A stretch of 64,000 nucleotides of DNA from assembly GCF_052118845.1 (NCBI RefSeq), contig NZ_JBQKGJ010000010.1, positions 33,075-97,074 of the forward strand. Direction: 5' to 3'. A program made the position numbers and the translations under genes. Source of the stretch: Bilifractor sp002394235 (GTDB taxonomy: Bacteria; Bacillota; Clostridia; Lachnospirales; Lachnospiraceae). This document shows, one piece after another, positions 17,171 through 26,246 of the stretch. The notes under the pieces were generated by a model. It had not been told where the DNA came from and did not search any database. It saw only the letters and a list, made by a program, of their open reading frames with translations. The first letter of the stretch is position 1. Each line of letters opens with the position of its first letter.

Positions 17171-18613
17171 ATGAATTATCCTGTAATTGGATGGGTGCTT
17201 TCGTGGGTATTGAAGATTGAGGGCTTTCTGCTCCTCGCACCCTTTGTTATCTCTGTGATTTACCAGGAACAGCAGGGAATAATCTACCTGATGCTGGCCG
17301 GAATCGCCATTGCTGTTGGTGAGATTTTCTCGAGACGGAAGCCGAAGAACATGCAGATCTATACCAGGGAAGGTTATGTATCGGTCGGACTTTCCTGGCT
17401 TCTGATCAGTGCATACGGCGGCATTCCCTTTGTGCTGACCGGTGAGATACCGGGGTATGTCGATGCGGTATTTGAGACGGTCTCCGGTTTTACGACTACC
17501 GGTTCCTCTATTCTGACAGATGTTGAGGCACTCTGCCATGCATCGCTGTTCTGGCGCAGCTTTACGCACTGGATCGGCGGTATGGGAGTCCTTGTATTTC
17601 TGCTGATGCTTATTCCGAGCCGCGGAGGTTCGCACATGAACCTCATGAAGGCGGAGAGTCCCGGTTATGAGGTCTCGAAATTTGTTCCGCAGGTGCGAAA
17701 TAACGCGAGGACGCTGTACCGGATTTATCTTTTCATGACGCTGGGCACAATTGCCGCCCTGCTGATCGCCCGGATGCACTGGTTTGACGCAGTGTGTCTG
17801 TCATTCGGAGCAGCCGGTACCGGAGGATTCGCGATTTTGAATTCGAGCTGCGCGGATTACACTTCCCTGCAGCAGTGGATTCTGACGATTGCGATGCTGG
17901 CGTTCGGCGTAAACTTCACCTTTTATTATCTGATGCTGATTCGTCACCCGAAGGATGCCGTGAATATGGAAGAGGTGAGGGGATATTTTGCGATTATTCT
18001 TGCGTCAGGAGCGGCGATTACGATCAACATCGCGCATCTTTATTCCTCCGTGTGGATTGCGCTGAAGCATGCGTTTTTTCAGGTCGCGACGATTATCACG
18101 ACCACAGGATTCGCAACGGCGGATTTTGACAAATGGCCGTCGTTCTCGAAGACGATTCTGTTCCTTCTGATGATCTGTGGAGCCTGCGCCGGAAGTACCG
18201 GAGGAGGAATCAAGGTCAGCCGTCTCATTGTCGCGGTGAAATCCATGTTCCTTGAGCTGTATCAGCTGGTTCACCCGAGAAGTGTAAAAAAGGTGCGTAT
18301 GGACGGCGCGCCGGTGGGAAGCAGGACACTGCGATCTCTGTACATCTTTCTCACGACCTATTTTCTGATCTTCGGGCTGTCGATCCTGCTGATCTCGGTT
18401 GACGGTTTCGATTTTGAGACGAACATGTCAGCTGTTGCTGCGACGCTGAATAATATCGGTCCGGGATTCTCCGTGGTCGGACCGACCGGGAACTTTTCGC
18501 GATACAGCTGCTTCTCGAAGATTATTCTGATCTTTGATATGCTGGCGGGACGTCTGGAGCTTCTTCCGGTTCTGATCATGTTCTATCCGAAGACGTGGAA
18601 AAAATGCTCCTGA
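17171..18613 (+). CDS. trkH: Trk potassium uptake channel TrkH
   Basis: A protein of 480 residues with the four-fold membrane-pore-membrane design. The four selectivity-filter regions are visible: SGFTTTGSSI, GAAGTGGFAI, TIITTTGFAT and ATLNNIGPGF. SLSGGGIK-like gating-loop sequence appears as CAGSTGGGIKVSRL. It is the membrane K+ pathway that works with TrkA. The last codons and stop lie inside the left arm of the hisC terminator hairpin of the opposite strand. Confidence 0.96.
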   Translation: MNYPVIGWVLSWVLKIEGFLLLAPFVISVIYQEQQGIIYLMLAGIAIAVGEIFSRRKPKNMQIYTREGYVSVGLSWLLISAYGGIPFVLTGEIPGYVDAVFETVSGFTTTGSSILTDVEALCHASLFWRSFTHWIGGMGVLVFLLMLIPSRGGSHMNLMKAESPGYEVSKFVPQVRNNARTLYRIYLFMTLGTIAALLIARMHWFDAVCLSFGAAGTGGFAILNSSCADYTSLQQWILTIAMLAFGVNFTFYYLMLIRHPKDAVNMEEVRGYFAIILASGAAITINIAHLYSSVWIALKHAFFQVATIITTTGFATADFDKWPSFSKTILFLLMICGACAGSTGGGIKVSRLIVAVKSMFLELYQLVHPRSVKKVRMDGAPVGSRTLRSLYIFLTTYFLIFGLSILLISVDGFDFETNMSAVAATLNNIGPGFSVVGPTGNFSRYSCFSKIILIFDMLAGRLELLPVLIMFYPKTWKKCS

Positions 18614-18636
18614 CGGAAGCGTGTCCGTCAGGAGCA
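18599..18636 (-). terminator. Intrinsic terminator of hisC, overlapping the 3' end of trkH
   Basis: Perfect 12-bp stem TGCTCCTGACGG (18605-18616) / 18625-18636. The U-tract is on the minus strand (A-run 18599-18604 on plus). The trkH stop codon (18611-18613) is within the stem. Confidence 0.88.
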
Positions 18637-18690
18637 GCAGGCCGGTTAAGAGCAGCAGGCAGATCTGTCACTGTGTGCCGGTTAAGTGTG

Positions 18691-19761
18691 TCAGACCGAT
18701 TTCGCAGTGATATACCGGTCAAGAAAATCAAACAGCTTCTGCATCTGTTCCCGGGTTCCGATGGTGATGCGGAGATAGTTGTCAATTCTGGGTTTATTGA
18801 AGTATCTTACATAGATATGCTTTTCGCGAAGCGCTTCGAACAATTCCTTTGCGGGGATTGTTTCATGTCTTGCAAAAATAAAGTTCGAGGAGGAATCTGC
18901 AAAGTGGAAACCGCGCTTTTTCAGTTCCTCTTTGGACCATTCTCTTGTTTCCACTATTTTCTGTACAATCTGCTGATGATATGCCTCGTCTTCCATAGCT
19001 GCGACGCCTAGAGCGATAGAGGTGCGGTTCATCGTATAGGAGTTGAAGGAGTATTTTACATCCTGCAAGTAGCTGATGAGTTTTTCATTTCCGATCGCGT
19101 AGCCGATGCGCATGCCGGCGAGTGCGCGGGACTTGGAGAAGGTCTGCACAACGAGCAGATTTTCATAACGGCCGAGAAGGGAAAGAGCAGATTCCGCTCC
19201 GAAATCGACGTAGGCTTCATCGACGATTACGACTACGTCGGGATTCGCCCTGAGAATCTCCTCAATTACATCGAGGGAGAGAGCAAGACCGGTCGGGGCA
19301 TTCGGGTTCGGGAAGACAATTCCGCCGTTTTCCTGCGCGTAATCCGCCGGATTGATCGCAAAGTTTTCATCCAGCGGGATCTGCTTGTAGGGGATGCGGA
19401 AACAGTCTGCCCAGACATCGTAGAAGGAATAGGTGATGTCCGGGAACAGGATCGGCTTGTCAGAGTTAAAATATGTTTGAAAGGCCATCGCGAGCACATC
19501 ATCAGAGCCGACGCCGACGAAAACCTGAGAAGGCTTTACCTGATACTGTTCTGCGATAGCGTTTACAAGGTCTGCCGCCGCCGGGTCGGGATACAGACGC
19601 ATGTCGTCGATGGAGATTTTTTGCAAAGCCTCGGCGACCTTCGGCGACGGCGGGTAAGGATTCTCGTTTGTGTTCAGTTTCACCATATCCGGCTGGTTCT
19701 TCGGCTGCTCACCGGCTACATAGGGGACTACTCTGCGTACATTATTCTCCCACTTTGACAT
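18691..19761 (-). CDS. hisC: Histidinol-phosphate aminotransferase
   Basis: A protein of 356 residues from ATG 19761 (AGAGGA upstream on the minus strand). It is a PLP enzyme of fold type I: VKLNTNENPYPPSP at the N-terminus, FVGVGSDDVLAMAF, FPNPNAPTGLAL, VVIVDEAYVDFG, the PLP lysine in QTFSKSRALAGMRIGYAIG and the phosphate-binding Arg in YLRITIGTREQM. HisC converts imidazole-acetol phosphate and glutamate to histidinol phosphate. It is not next to other his genes here, so a role with other aromatic or phosphorylated substrates is possible. Confidence 0.93.
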   Translation of the reverse strand: MSKWENNVRRVVPYVAGEQPKNQPDMVKLNTNENPYPPSPKVAEALQKISIDDMRLYPDPAAADLVNAIAEQYQVKPSQVFVGVGSDDVLAMAFQTYFNSDKPILFPDITYSFYDVWADCFRIPYKQIPLDENFAINPADYAQENGGIVFPNPNAPTGLALSLDVIEEILRANPDVVVIVDEAYVDFGAESALSLLGRYENLLVVQTFSKSRALAGMRIGYAIGNEKLISYLQDVKYSFNSYTMNRTSIALGVAAMEDEAYHQQIVQKIVETREWSKEELKKRGFHFADSSSNFIFARHETIPAKELFEALREKHIYVRYFNKPRIDNYLRITIGTREQMQKLFDFLDRYITAKSV

Positions 19762-19830
19762 GACATCATCCTCTTTTCCATTGTATTTATCGTATTCATT
19801 TTGCATAATTCCGGAATGCATATGTGATAC

Positions 19831-20024
19831 AGCAGGTAAACGACCATGGATGATGGTGTCACCTGCTGTTTATTAATTCTTATTGATTATGACATTTCAA
19901 GAGGGAAAGATCAATACATAGTTTAATGCATTAGCATGATAAATTCCACTGCTGGTGAGTTTTTGCCGAAAGAACGATGTTTTTTGACTCGGTCCCGGAA
20001 GCTGTAAGCAGGATCCGGGACCGA
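19831..20024. other. Two inverted repeats between hisC and the permease
   Basis: ACAGCAGGT recurs inverted as ACCTGCTGT about 30 bases on (near 19,831-19,872). TCGGTCCCGG (19989-19998) pairs perfectly with CCGGGACCGA (20015-20024). Neither has a clear T-run in the direction of the flanking genes; the second lies just past the permease stop and may end its transcript. Confidence 0.45.
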
Positions 20025-20069
20025 TTACGGCGATGGGTTTTGCCCATATTTATTATTGGACGGTATTTT

Positions 20070-21338
20070 TTAGTAAAATGGATAAAAAATGGGCAGCAGA
20101 ATCATGCTGATCACGAAACAAACCAGACTGACGGCAAGCCCCGGCTTTATGAAATCCCTAAACTGAACATTTCCCGGATCGATGATCATGGAATTGGCAG
20201 GAATTGCCATCGGTGTGCAGACAGCGATGCTGCTCGCGATAAATACGGCAATGACAACTGCCCGGGGATCCGCACCGAGCGCTTCCGCAATGCTCCATCC
20301 GATGGGGCAGAGCAAGGTGCAGGCGGCCGTATTGCTCATTACCTGAGTGAGCACCCAGGTCAGAAGCCAGATGGTAGCCATCAGAATCATGGGACTGGAA
20401 TGTCCTGTCAGTGATATTACGGCATCTGCGATCATTTTTCCTGCGCCCGTTTCATTCATTGCATTGCCGAGGGGCATCATGAATGCCAGCATGAAAACGG
20501 TTCGGATCTCAAAGGACTGAAAAGCTTCTTTTTCCGTGAGTACTCTGAAGAGGACAAGGATAACAGCACCGCAGCAGGCGGTTACGTGGATAGGAGGCAG
20601 GAAGGAGAGATAATCCTTTGCCACCATTCCGATGATAGTGAGAATCATCACGACCAGAGTGAGGGTGCGTTTCCATCTGGGAATTGAGCTGTAATCCTGA
20701 GAGGCCTGCATCGTTCTCCCCGCTTCCCGGTTGGCAATAAGCTTATCCCCCAGGAAGTAGAAGAGGACGGCCACTGCTGCGAGCATAGGGATTCCAAGCT
20801 TTGCATATTCAAAGAAACCGACAGACATTGATCCATGGCTGAACTCTTCAATTGTATTTTTTGCAATGAGGTTTCCCGGAGAGCCGATGATTGAGATGTC
20901 TGCGCCAATGGTTGCGCCGCTGACAAGTGGAATCAGCAGCTTGATTGGCTTGATGCCGGAGCCGCCCGCAATTCCCATGACGATCGGGATCAGAATCGCT
21001 ACAGTGCCGCTGTTGGAGACAAAACCGGACATAATGCCGGAAAGCAGGAATATTACGACCATCAGTCCACGCTGGCTTTTTGTCCGCTTCAGAAGAAGCT
21101 GGCTGGTGGAGTAAGCAAGTCCCGTTTTGAAAAATGCAGCGCCGATCACGCACATTCCCAGAATCAGAAGAACATTTTCGTTGATGACGCTGGAAAAAAT
21201 GTCGTCAATTGTGATAATCCCGGTGAAGTAGAGTGCCAGCGGAACGCAGAAAGCAATCAGTCCCATCGGGAGAGTGTCTGAAATGAAAAGCACAATTGCT
21301 ACGACCAGAATGATCAATGTAATAGCAGCCTGTGACAT
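20070..21338 (-). CDS. SLC13/ArsB-type anion permease
   Basis: A protein of 422 residues with about eleven membrane helices. Two inverted halves carry the family signatures: SGFVSNSGTVAILIPIVMG with GADISIIGSPGNLIAKNTIE in the first, and VMSNTAACTLLCPIGWSIAE with PMAIPANSMI in the second. This is the ion-transporter (divalent anion:Na+ symporter, ArsB/NhaD-like) superfamily. It begins 36 bases after the stop of the UxaA-type dehydratase and is probably co-transcribed with it, so a sugar acid or dicarboxylate is the likely substrate. This is inference from context. Confidence 0.82.
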   Translation of the reverse strand: MSQAAITLIILVVAIVLFISDTLPMGLIAFCVPLALYFTGIITIDDIFSSVINENVLLILGMCVIGAAFFKTGLAYSTSQLLLKRTKSQRGLMVVIFLLSGIMSGFVSNSGTVAILIPIVMGIAGGSGIKPIKLLIPLVSGATIGADISIIGSPGNLIAKNTIEEFSHGSMSVGFFEYAKLGIPMLAAVAVLFYFLGDKLIANREAGRTMQASQDYSSIPRWKRTLTLVVMILTIIGMVAKDYLSFLPPIHVTACCGAVILVLFRVLTEKEAFQSFEIRTVFMLAFMMPLGNAMNETGAGKMIADAVISLTGHSSPMILMATIWLLTWVLTQVMSNTAACTLLCPIGWSIAEALGADPRAVVIAVFIASSIAVCTPMAIPANSMIIDPGNVQFRDFIKPGLAVSLVCFVISMILLPIFYPFY

Positions 21339-21374
21339 TTTTTATCCCCCTTTACTTCTATTGATAAGATTTGA

Positions 21375-22886
21375 TCAGACATATCTGCAGACGTGATCGA
21401 CTGCGATATCTGAGAAACCGTAAGCTTCTGCTTTCGTAAGCTGGCCATTGCAGATGTTGTGAATGATTTCGAGAAGGCGGTGTCCCTCCTGCTGATAGCT
21501 GACCTCCCCGCGGATGATTCCGGACAGATCGACATCCATATTGTCCTCCATCTTTTGGTAGGTCTGTTCATTCGCGGTGACCTTCAGTACCGGAGCAATG
21601 GCATTTCCGGTCGGGGTTCCGCGGCCGGTTGTAAAGATCACAGCCTGGCAGCCCGCCGCTACCATCGAGGTGACGGATGAGATGTCATATCCGGCGGTAT
21701 CCATAACGACGGCACCTTTCTGCGAAGGAGCCACTGCCTGCGGAAGAACTTCTGTGATCGGACGGGTGCCGCCCTTGCGGATGCATCCCAGGCTCTTTTC
21801 ATCCAGAGTGGAAAGACCACCGGCTTTATTGCCCGGTGTAGGCTGACCTGCCCTGCAGTCCTGCCCTGCGGCTTTCAGATGCTCTTCGTATGCCTGACAG
21901 ACATTGATGATGTCATTGTGGATTCTGTAATCAGATGCCCGCTTCGCGAGAACGTGCTCACCGCCGATCCATTCAATGGACTCGGACATGATGGTGGTCG
22001 CGCCGAGATCGACAAGCTCATCCGAAAGCTCGCCGACGGATGGATTGCTGGCGATGCCGGAGGTCGCGTCGGATCCGCCGCACTCTATTCCCAATAAGAG
22101 TTCTGATAGATCGAATTGTTCCTTCTGCTGGAGACCGGCTTCCATTGCCATTTCTCTCGCGGCACGTACCGCCTTTTCAATTGTTTTCAGAGTGCCGCCT
22201 TCGTCCTGAATTCCGAAGTGAGCGATGGGTTTAGAGGTCATTTTCCGGATTTTTTCCGCAAGTGCCTTATGTCCGACGGTTTCGCATCCGAGCCCGATGA
22301 TGACAACTCCATAGACATTCGGATTGCAGGCAAAACCGGTCAGTACCTTCTGGGACATTTCCGTATTTGCGGCGACATCAGAGCAGCCGGTATTAAATAC
22401 GATATTTACGGCTCCGCGAACCTGACTTGCTACAATCCGGCTTGTCTCACTTCCGCATGCACAGGTCGGAAGGATCAGAATATGATTCCGAATACCGGGA
22501 CGGCCTTCTGCGCGTCTGTAGCCCCAGAACTTCAACGGCTCCAGGCCGGGGTACCGGGGAGACTGTCTGGCACTCATGACAAAATCGTCCGAACAGAGTT
22601 CGCTGTTATAATCTCTCAGTATACTTTTCAGGTTCTGGTCATTCACCCAGCATCCTGCGGAGACATCAGCAATGAGCCGGCCGAGGCTTTCGCCATATTT
22701 CAGAACCTCGTCACCGGATTTGAGATCCTTTATCGCGATTTTATGGCAAAAGGGGATATCTTCTGCGGCATAGATCGTTACAGCTTCTTTTCCCCGCTGA
22801 AAAATCACGGCCTCACCCTTTGAAACCTTTTTCACCAATGTAACCACGTTGTCATTCTCATCCATCAGCAATGCGTTTACGTTCAT
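21375..22886 (-). CDS. uxaA: UxaA-family altronate/galactarate-type dehydratase
   Basis: A protein of 503 residues, the full length of UxaA. The N-terminal SAF domain (about 1-75; EDIPFCHKIAIKDLKSGDEV, YGESLGRLIADV) joins a UxaA catalytic region: GYRRAEGRPGIRNHILILPT, HFGIQDEGGT, LLLGIECGGSDATSGIASNP, IMSESIEWIGGEHVL and FTTGRGTPTGNAIAPVLKV. Conserved Cys residues may hold the metal. Family members dehydrate altronate, galactarate or related sugar acids to a 2-keto-3-deoxy acid. AAAGGAG precedes the ATG. It lies in an operon with the permease and is divergent from a LysR regulator. The exact sugar acid is not known. Confidence 0.88.
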   Translation of the reverse strand: MNVNALLMDENDNVVTLVKKVSKGEAVIFQRGKEAVTIYAAEDIPFCHKIAIKDLKSGDEVLKYGESLGRLIADVSAGCWVNDQNLKSILRDYNSELCSDDFVMSARQSPRYPGLEPLKFWGYRRAEGRPGIRNHILILPTCACGSETSRIVASQVRGAVNIVFNTGCSDVAANTEMSQKVLTGFACNPNVYGVVIIGLGCETVGHKALAEKIRKMTSKPIAHFGIQDEGGTLKTIEKAVRAAREMAMEAGLQQKEQFDLSELLLGIECGGSDATSGIASNPSVGELSDELVDLGATTIMSESIEWIGGEHVLAKRASDYRIHNDIINVCQAYEEHLKAAGQDCRAGQPTPGNKAGGLSTLDEKSLGCIRKGGTRPITEVLPQAVAPSQKGAVVMDTAGYDISSVTSMVAAGCQAVIFTTGRGTPTGNAIAPVLKVTANEQTYQKMEDNMDVDLSGIIRGEVSYQQEGHRLLEIIHNICNGQLTKAEAYGFSDIAVDHVCRYV

Positions 22887-23202
22887 TTCAGACTCCTTTC
22901 AGAAATTTCGGCAGGATTGCGGGAGGTGCGGAGCACAGAGCAATCCGGCGCTGTTATAGGCTGCAATACAAAATTTCATATGAATGTTTTCTGATAGAAA
23001 AGATATCACAGAAACAAGATTAAATCTAATTAATGATATTTACATATATATAAGTTATAACTTATAATAAGAAGCGACGAAAACCAACGAATGGTGAAAA
23101 ATGGAGGTTCGTGAAGGTTACGGGCTTCCTGGCAGCGAGTGAGGAATACGATGGATCCATATGTCTGGCTTCGTCTCGTATTCGTCGGAAAGGAGAGGAA
23201 AA
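22887..23202. promoter_or_regulatory. Divergent promoter region, uxaA operon and lysR
   Basis: This 316-bp AT-rich gap separates two divergent genes and must contain both promoters. Around 23,040-23,075 there are several TATAAC/TATAAT-like boxes (ATATATAAGTTATAACTTAT), including a small palindrome AAGTTATAACTT near 23,052-23,063. The AAAGGAGAGG ribosome site of the regulator is at its right end. LysR operators could not be assigned. Confidence 0.5.
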
Positions 23203-24156
23203 ATGGAGCTCGAGATGAGATATGTATATGAGATTTACCGTACAGGCAGCTTTTCCAAGGCTGCCGAGAGACTGTTCATTACTCAGCCGGCGCTCAGTAT
23301 TGCCGTTGCGAAGGCTGAGTCCGCAATCGGCATGCCGTTATTTGATCGAAGCACTCGTCCGGTGACGCTTACACATGCCGGGAGAATTTATATTGATGCC
23401 ATTGAGAAAATGAAGAACCTGGAACAGGATCTGGAACAGCAGTTTGAAGACATCAGAGACCTGAAGAAAGGAAAAATTGTCATTGGCGCAACACATTATA
23501 TGAATTCTTATATTCTGGCGCCGATTCTGAAAGGATTCAGTGAAAAGTATCCGGGAATTGAGCTGGAGCTGGTCGAAGGCAGTTCCAGCGCGATGGTCGA
23601 GCTGCTGAAAAAAAGAGAGATTGATCTTACGTTCAACTGTGACCCCAGGGTGCTTGTGAATTTTGCGGGTTATCCGGTTTTTTCGGATATTGTGCTGATG
23701 GCGGTTCCTGAGGAGGATATGATCAACAGTAAATTTTCAGACTGCAGTCTGACAGCAGAAGACATCATGAACAGGAAGCATCTGGATCCGGACTGCCCCT
23801 GTGTTTCGCTGAGGGAGTTCCAGGAGGAAGAGTTTATTTTGTTGAAGGAGGGGAATAATCTGTATGAGCGTTCTGAAAGTCTCTTTCATGAATGCGGAAT
23901 CGAGCCTCATGTTAAACTGAAAATATCACAGATGGTCACTGCGTTTCATCTCGCGGATCAGGGATTTGCGGCTACGTTCATCAGCGACCGTCTGATTCAG
24001 CATGCGAATCTCCATCTTCGCTGCTATAAAATGAATTCGCCGCTGATTTTCAGAAGATTCTACATTCTTCTGAATAATCAGCGGTATGAATCGAACTCTG
24101 TTCGTGCCTTTATCCGGTATGTTCAGGATTGCTATTCTCAGGATTTATATTCCTGA
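23203..24156 (+). CDS. LysR-family transcriptional regulator
   Basis: A protein of 317 residues from ATG 23203 (AAAGGAGAGG upstream; ATG 23161 is upstream of that site). The N-terminal winged HTH is standard: YEIYRTGSFSKAAERLFITQ, PALSIAVAKAESAIGMPLFD and RPVTLTHAGRIY. A periplasmic-binding-like effector domain follows (IVIGATHYMNSYILAPILKG onward). LysR proteins usually control a divergent operon and respond to a pathway compound, so this one probably regulates the uxaA-permease pair. Confidence 0.92.
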   Translation: MELEMRYVYEIYRTGSFSKAAERLFITQPALSIAVAKAESAIGMPLFDRSTRPVTLTHAGRIYIDAIEKMKNLEQDLEQQFEDIRDLKKGKIVIGATHYMNSYILAPILKGFSEKYPGIELELVEGSSSAMVELLKKREIDLTFNCDPRVLVNFAGYPVFSDIVLMAVPEEDMINSKFSDCSLTAEDIMNRKHLDPDCPCVSLREFQEEEFILLKEGNNLYERSESLFHECGIEPHVKLKISQMVTAFHLADQGFAATFISDRLIQHANLHLRCYKMNSPLIFRRFYILLNNQRYESNSVRAFIRYVQDCYSQDLYS

Positions 24157-24171
24157 CCGTACTTTTTATAA

Positions 24172-24287
24172 AGCATGCGGACTTTTCTCCAGTATTCAAT
24201 AATCCTTTCTGTCATGTGAGCAGACACATGGCAGCGGGAGAGCATGCGGACTTTTCTCCAGTATTCAATAAGCCTTTCTGTTATGTG
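24172..24287 (+). repeat. 47-bp direct repeat, two copies
   Basis: AGCATGCGGACTTTTCTCCA and the next 27 bases occur at 24172-24218 and 24241-24287 with three differences (period 69), just after the lysR stop. Confidence 0.85.
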
Positions 24288-24330
24288 CGTATGCGCAAGT
24301 CAGAGGGAGGGTGAAAGTCCCGGAAAAAGT

Positions 24331-24981
24331 TCAGTTGTGACAGCCGATCCGTACGATGTGCGGGTGATGTTCTCCCGTGATCCAGTCCACATCGTCGGTG
24401 TACCAGCTCATGATTTCGAGCATCTTTGTCTCCCATTGAATAGTGGCCTGACGTCCTTCTTCCGTTTCTGCGGTTTCCATGGTGGTGTCGATTTCATCGT
24501 AGCCAAAGATGTAGTCCTCCGCATTCCAGATGGAGAAGTTGCTGTCCGGACCGGGATCCACCTTGCCCTGGCGGGCGGCGATCAGACCGTCGTGGCGTCT
24601 CTTGTACTCCTCCTGAAAATCGCCCTTGAGCTTTGTCACAAATACCCGGTGGCGGATCAGCTCCTTATTCGGACGGACGATTCCGAAGTCATGGTACATC
24701 AGGCGCATCTCCTGATCAGGTCCGGAGATCCACCGGTAGGAATCTCCCACTTCGGCTTCGAGGGAGCGGAATTCCGCTTTCTGATGTTCGGAAGGAGTCG
24801 GAGAAAGGGGATCTGTCTCGTAGTAGCCAAAGACAAGATCCTCGATGTTCCAGAGACTGAAATTGCTGATTTCCAGGTCATCCATTAGTCGGGTGAGACG
24901 GTTCCAGACTCTTCCGAGTCCGGAACGGAAGTCGTTAAATTTTTCCGGTCTGATTTGTAAGGCGATAGCGTGTCTGTTCAT
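24331..24981 (-). CDS. Tandem L-rhamnose mutarotase-like (RhaM) protein
   Basis: A protein of 216 residues made of two RhaM-like units of about 105 residues each. Unit 1 starts HAIALQIRPEKFNDFRSGLG with ISNFSLWNIEDLVFGYYETD; unit 2 starts RHRVFVTKLKGDFQEEYKRR with NFSIWNAEDYIFGYDEID and ends with MSWYTDDVDWITG. In RhaM a conserved His, Tyr and Trp-rich edge bind rhamnose; the HDG of unit 2 (KRRHDG) fits, while unit 1 has lost the His (GLGRVWN). AAGGAGG precedes the start. RhaM exchanges alpha and beta anomers of L-rhamnose. No rhamnose genes are near, so the sugar is uncertain. Confidence 0.75.
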   Translation of the reverse strand: MNRHAIALQIRPEKFNDFRSGLGRVWNRLTRLMDDLEISNFSLWNIEDLVFGYYETDPLSPTPSEHQKAEFRSLEAEVGDSYRWISGPDQEMRLMYHDFGIVRPNKELIRHRVFVTKLKGDFQEEYKRRHDGLIAARQGKVDPGPDSNFSIWNAEDYIFGYDEIDTTMETAETEEGRQATIQWETKMLEIMSWYTDDVDWITGEHHPHIVRIGCHN

Positions 24982-25231
24982 TCAAAATACCTCCTTGTAA
25001 GGCTTTCTCTTTTGCTTTTTCCTATGTTTTCTTGTGATTTTTCTGTTACCCGTATTCGCAAAGCCGGACGGAAGAAGTGATCAGCAGAACCGGGCAAGAA
25101 CAATCGAAACCTGTGACTTTTCGGATCGTTTGCGGAATCGGGCGCAGAATGTTATACTGATTCTGTCTTTTTATTTTATGCGATTTCTATGAAAATTTAA
25201 GAGTGATTTTTTTATATTAAAAGGAAAAAAT

Positions 25232-26116
25232 ATGGATAATGAGTTGAAGTTCGCTGTTCTGATTGACGCGGACAATGTGTCGGAGAAGTACATCAAGATT
25301 ATTCTGGAGGAGACTTCTAATAACGGAATTGCGACCTATAAGAGAATCTACGGTGACTGGACAAGTCAGCGGATGAATTCCTGGAAGCAGGTCCTGCTGA
25401 ATAATTCCATCATCCCGATCCAGCAGTACAGCTACACGACAGGAAAAAATTCGACGGATTCGGCGATGATCATCGATGCCATGGATATCCTGTACTCCAA
25501 TACCGTCGATGGATTTGTGATTGTCTCTTCGGACAGCGATTTTACCCGGCTGGTGGCGAGACTGCGGGAGGCCGGGAAGCAGGTGATCGGGATGGGCGAG
25601 ACTAAGACACCGATGCCGTTCATCACCGCCTGCAACCAGTTCAAGTATCTGGATATGCTCTACGAGCAGAAGCAGCAGGAGGCGGCGGATGCCGAGGCAG
25701 AAGCGGAGTCTGAGGCGGAGGCAGAGGCTGCCGCGGCTGCGGAGAAATCTCTGGCAGCGCGAAAGTCCGCGAAGGCGGCGGCAAAGAAGAAAACGGTCAG
25801 AAAGACGAAGACAAAGGAAGAACGGGAGCTGGAGAAGAAGCGGCAGAAGGACCTCAGCCGTGTCCGCAATGCGCTCAATACGATCATCGAGAAATTCTCG
25901 GACGAGGACAACTGGATTTTTTCCGGAAAACTTGGCGATCAGCTGTCCAGACGGATGCCGGAATTTGATGTGCGGAACTTCGGATACAACAAATTCACGG
26001 CTTTTATCAAGTCGCTGGGCTCCTATGAATGGGAGGAACGGAAGGACGTGAACGGACAGAAGCAGATTTACTTCCGGATCCGGGAGAATCAGAACGGGAA
26101 GGAAAATGAAAAGTAA
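25232..26116 (+). CDS. NYN-domain (PIN-like) RNase with C-terminal OST-HTH/LOTUS domain
   Basis: A protein of 294 residues. The NYN nuclease domain (1-150) has the acidic set FAVLIDADNVSEKY, NSTDSAMIIDAMDIL and GFVIVSSDSDFTRL, which coordinates metal in the family, and IGMGETKTPMPFITACNQF. A linker of Ala/Glu then Lys (about 150-210) follows. The last 85 residues (VRNALNTIIEKFSDEDNWIF to QIYFRIRE) fit an OST-HTH/LOTUS RNA-binding domain. This pairing is known from LabA/DUF88 proteins and suggests an RNA-directed nuclease. The target is not known. Its TAA stop lies in the first unit of a tandem repeat. Confidence 0.85.
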   Translation: MDNELKFAVLIDADNVSEKYIKIILEETSNNGIATYKRIYGDWTSQRMNSWKQVLLNNSIIPIQQYSYTTGKNSTDSAMIIDAMDILYSNTVDGFVIVSSDSDFTRLVARLREAGKQVIGMGETKTPMPFITACNQFKYLDMLYEQKQQEAADAEAEAESEAEAEAAAAAEKSLAARKSAKAAAKKKTVRKTKTKEERELEKKRQKDLSRVRNALNTIIEKFSDEDNWIFSGKLGDQLSRRMPEFDVRNFGYNKFTAFIKSLGSYEWEERKDVNGQKQIYFRIRENQNGKENEK

Positions 26117-26245
26117 GCGGACGCGGAAAGGAGCCCGGAGAATAAAGGGTGAGCGGACGCGGAAGAGCCCGGAGAATAAAGGGTGAGCGGACGCGGTAAG
26201 GAGCCCGGAGAATAAAGAGTGAGCGGACGCGGAAGGAGATGAAGG
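26113..26245 (+). repeat. 34-36-bp tandem repeat, 3.5 copies, including a stop codon and a ribosome site
   Basis: Units of the form GTGAGCGGACGCGGAAAGGA plus GCCCGGAGAATAAAGG start at 26113, 26149, 26183 and 26219 (partial). The first contains the TAA of the NYN gene; the last supplies GGAAGGAG just before the dapF start. Confidence 0.88.
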
Positions 26246-26246
26246 C

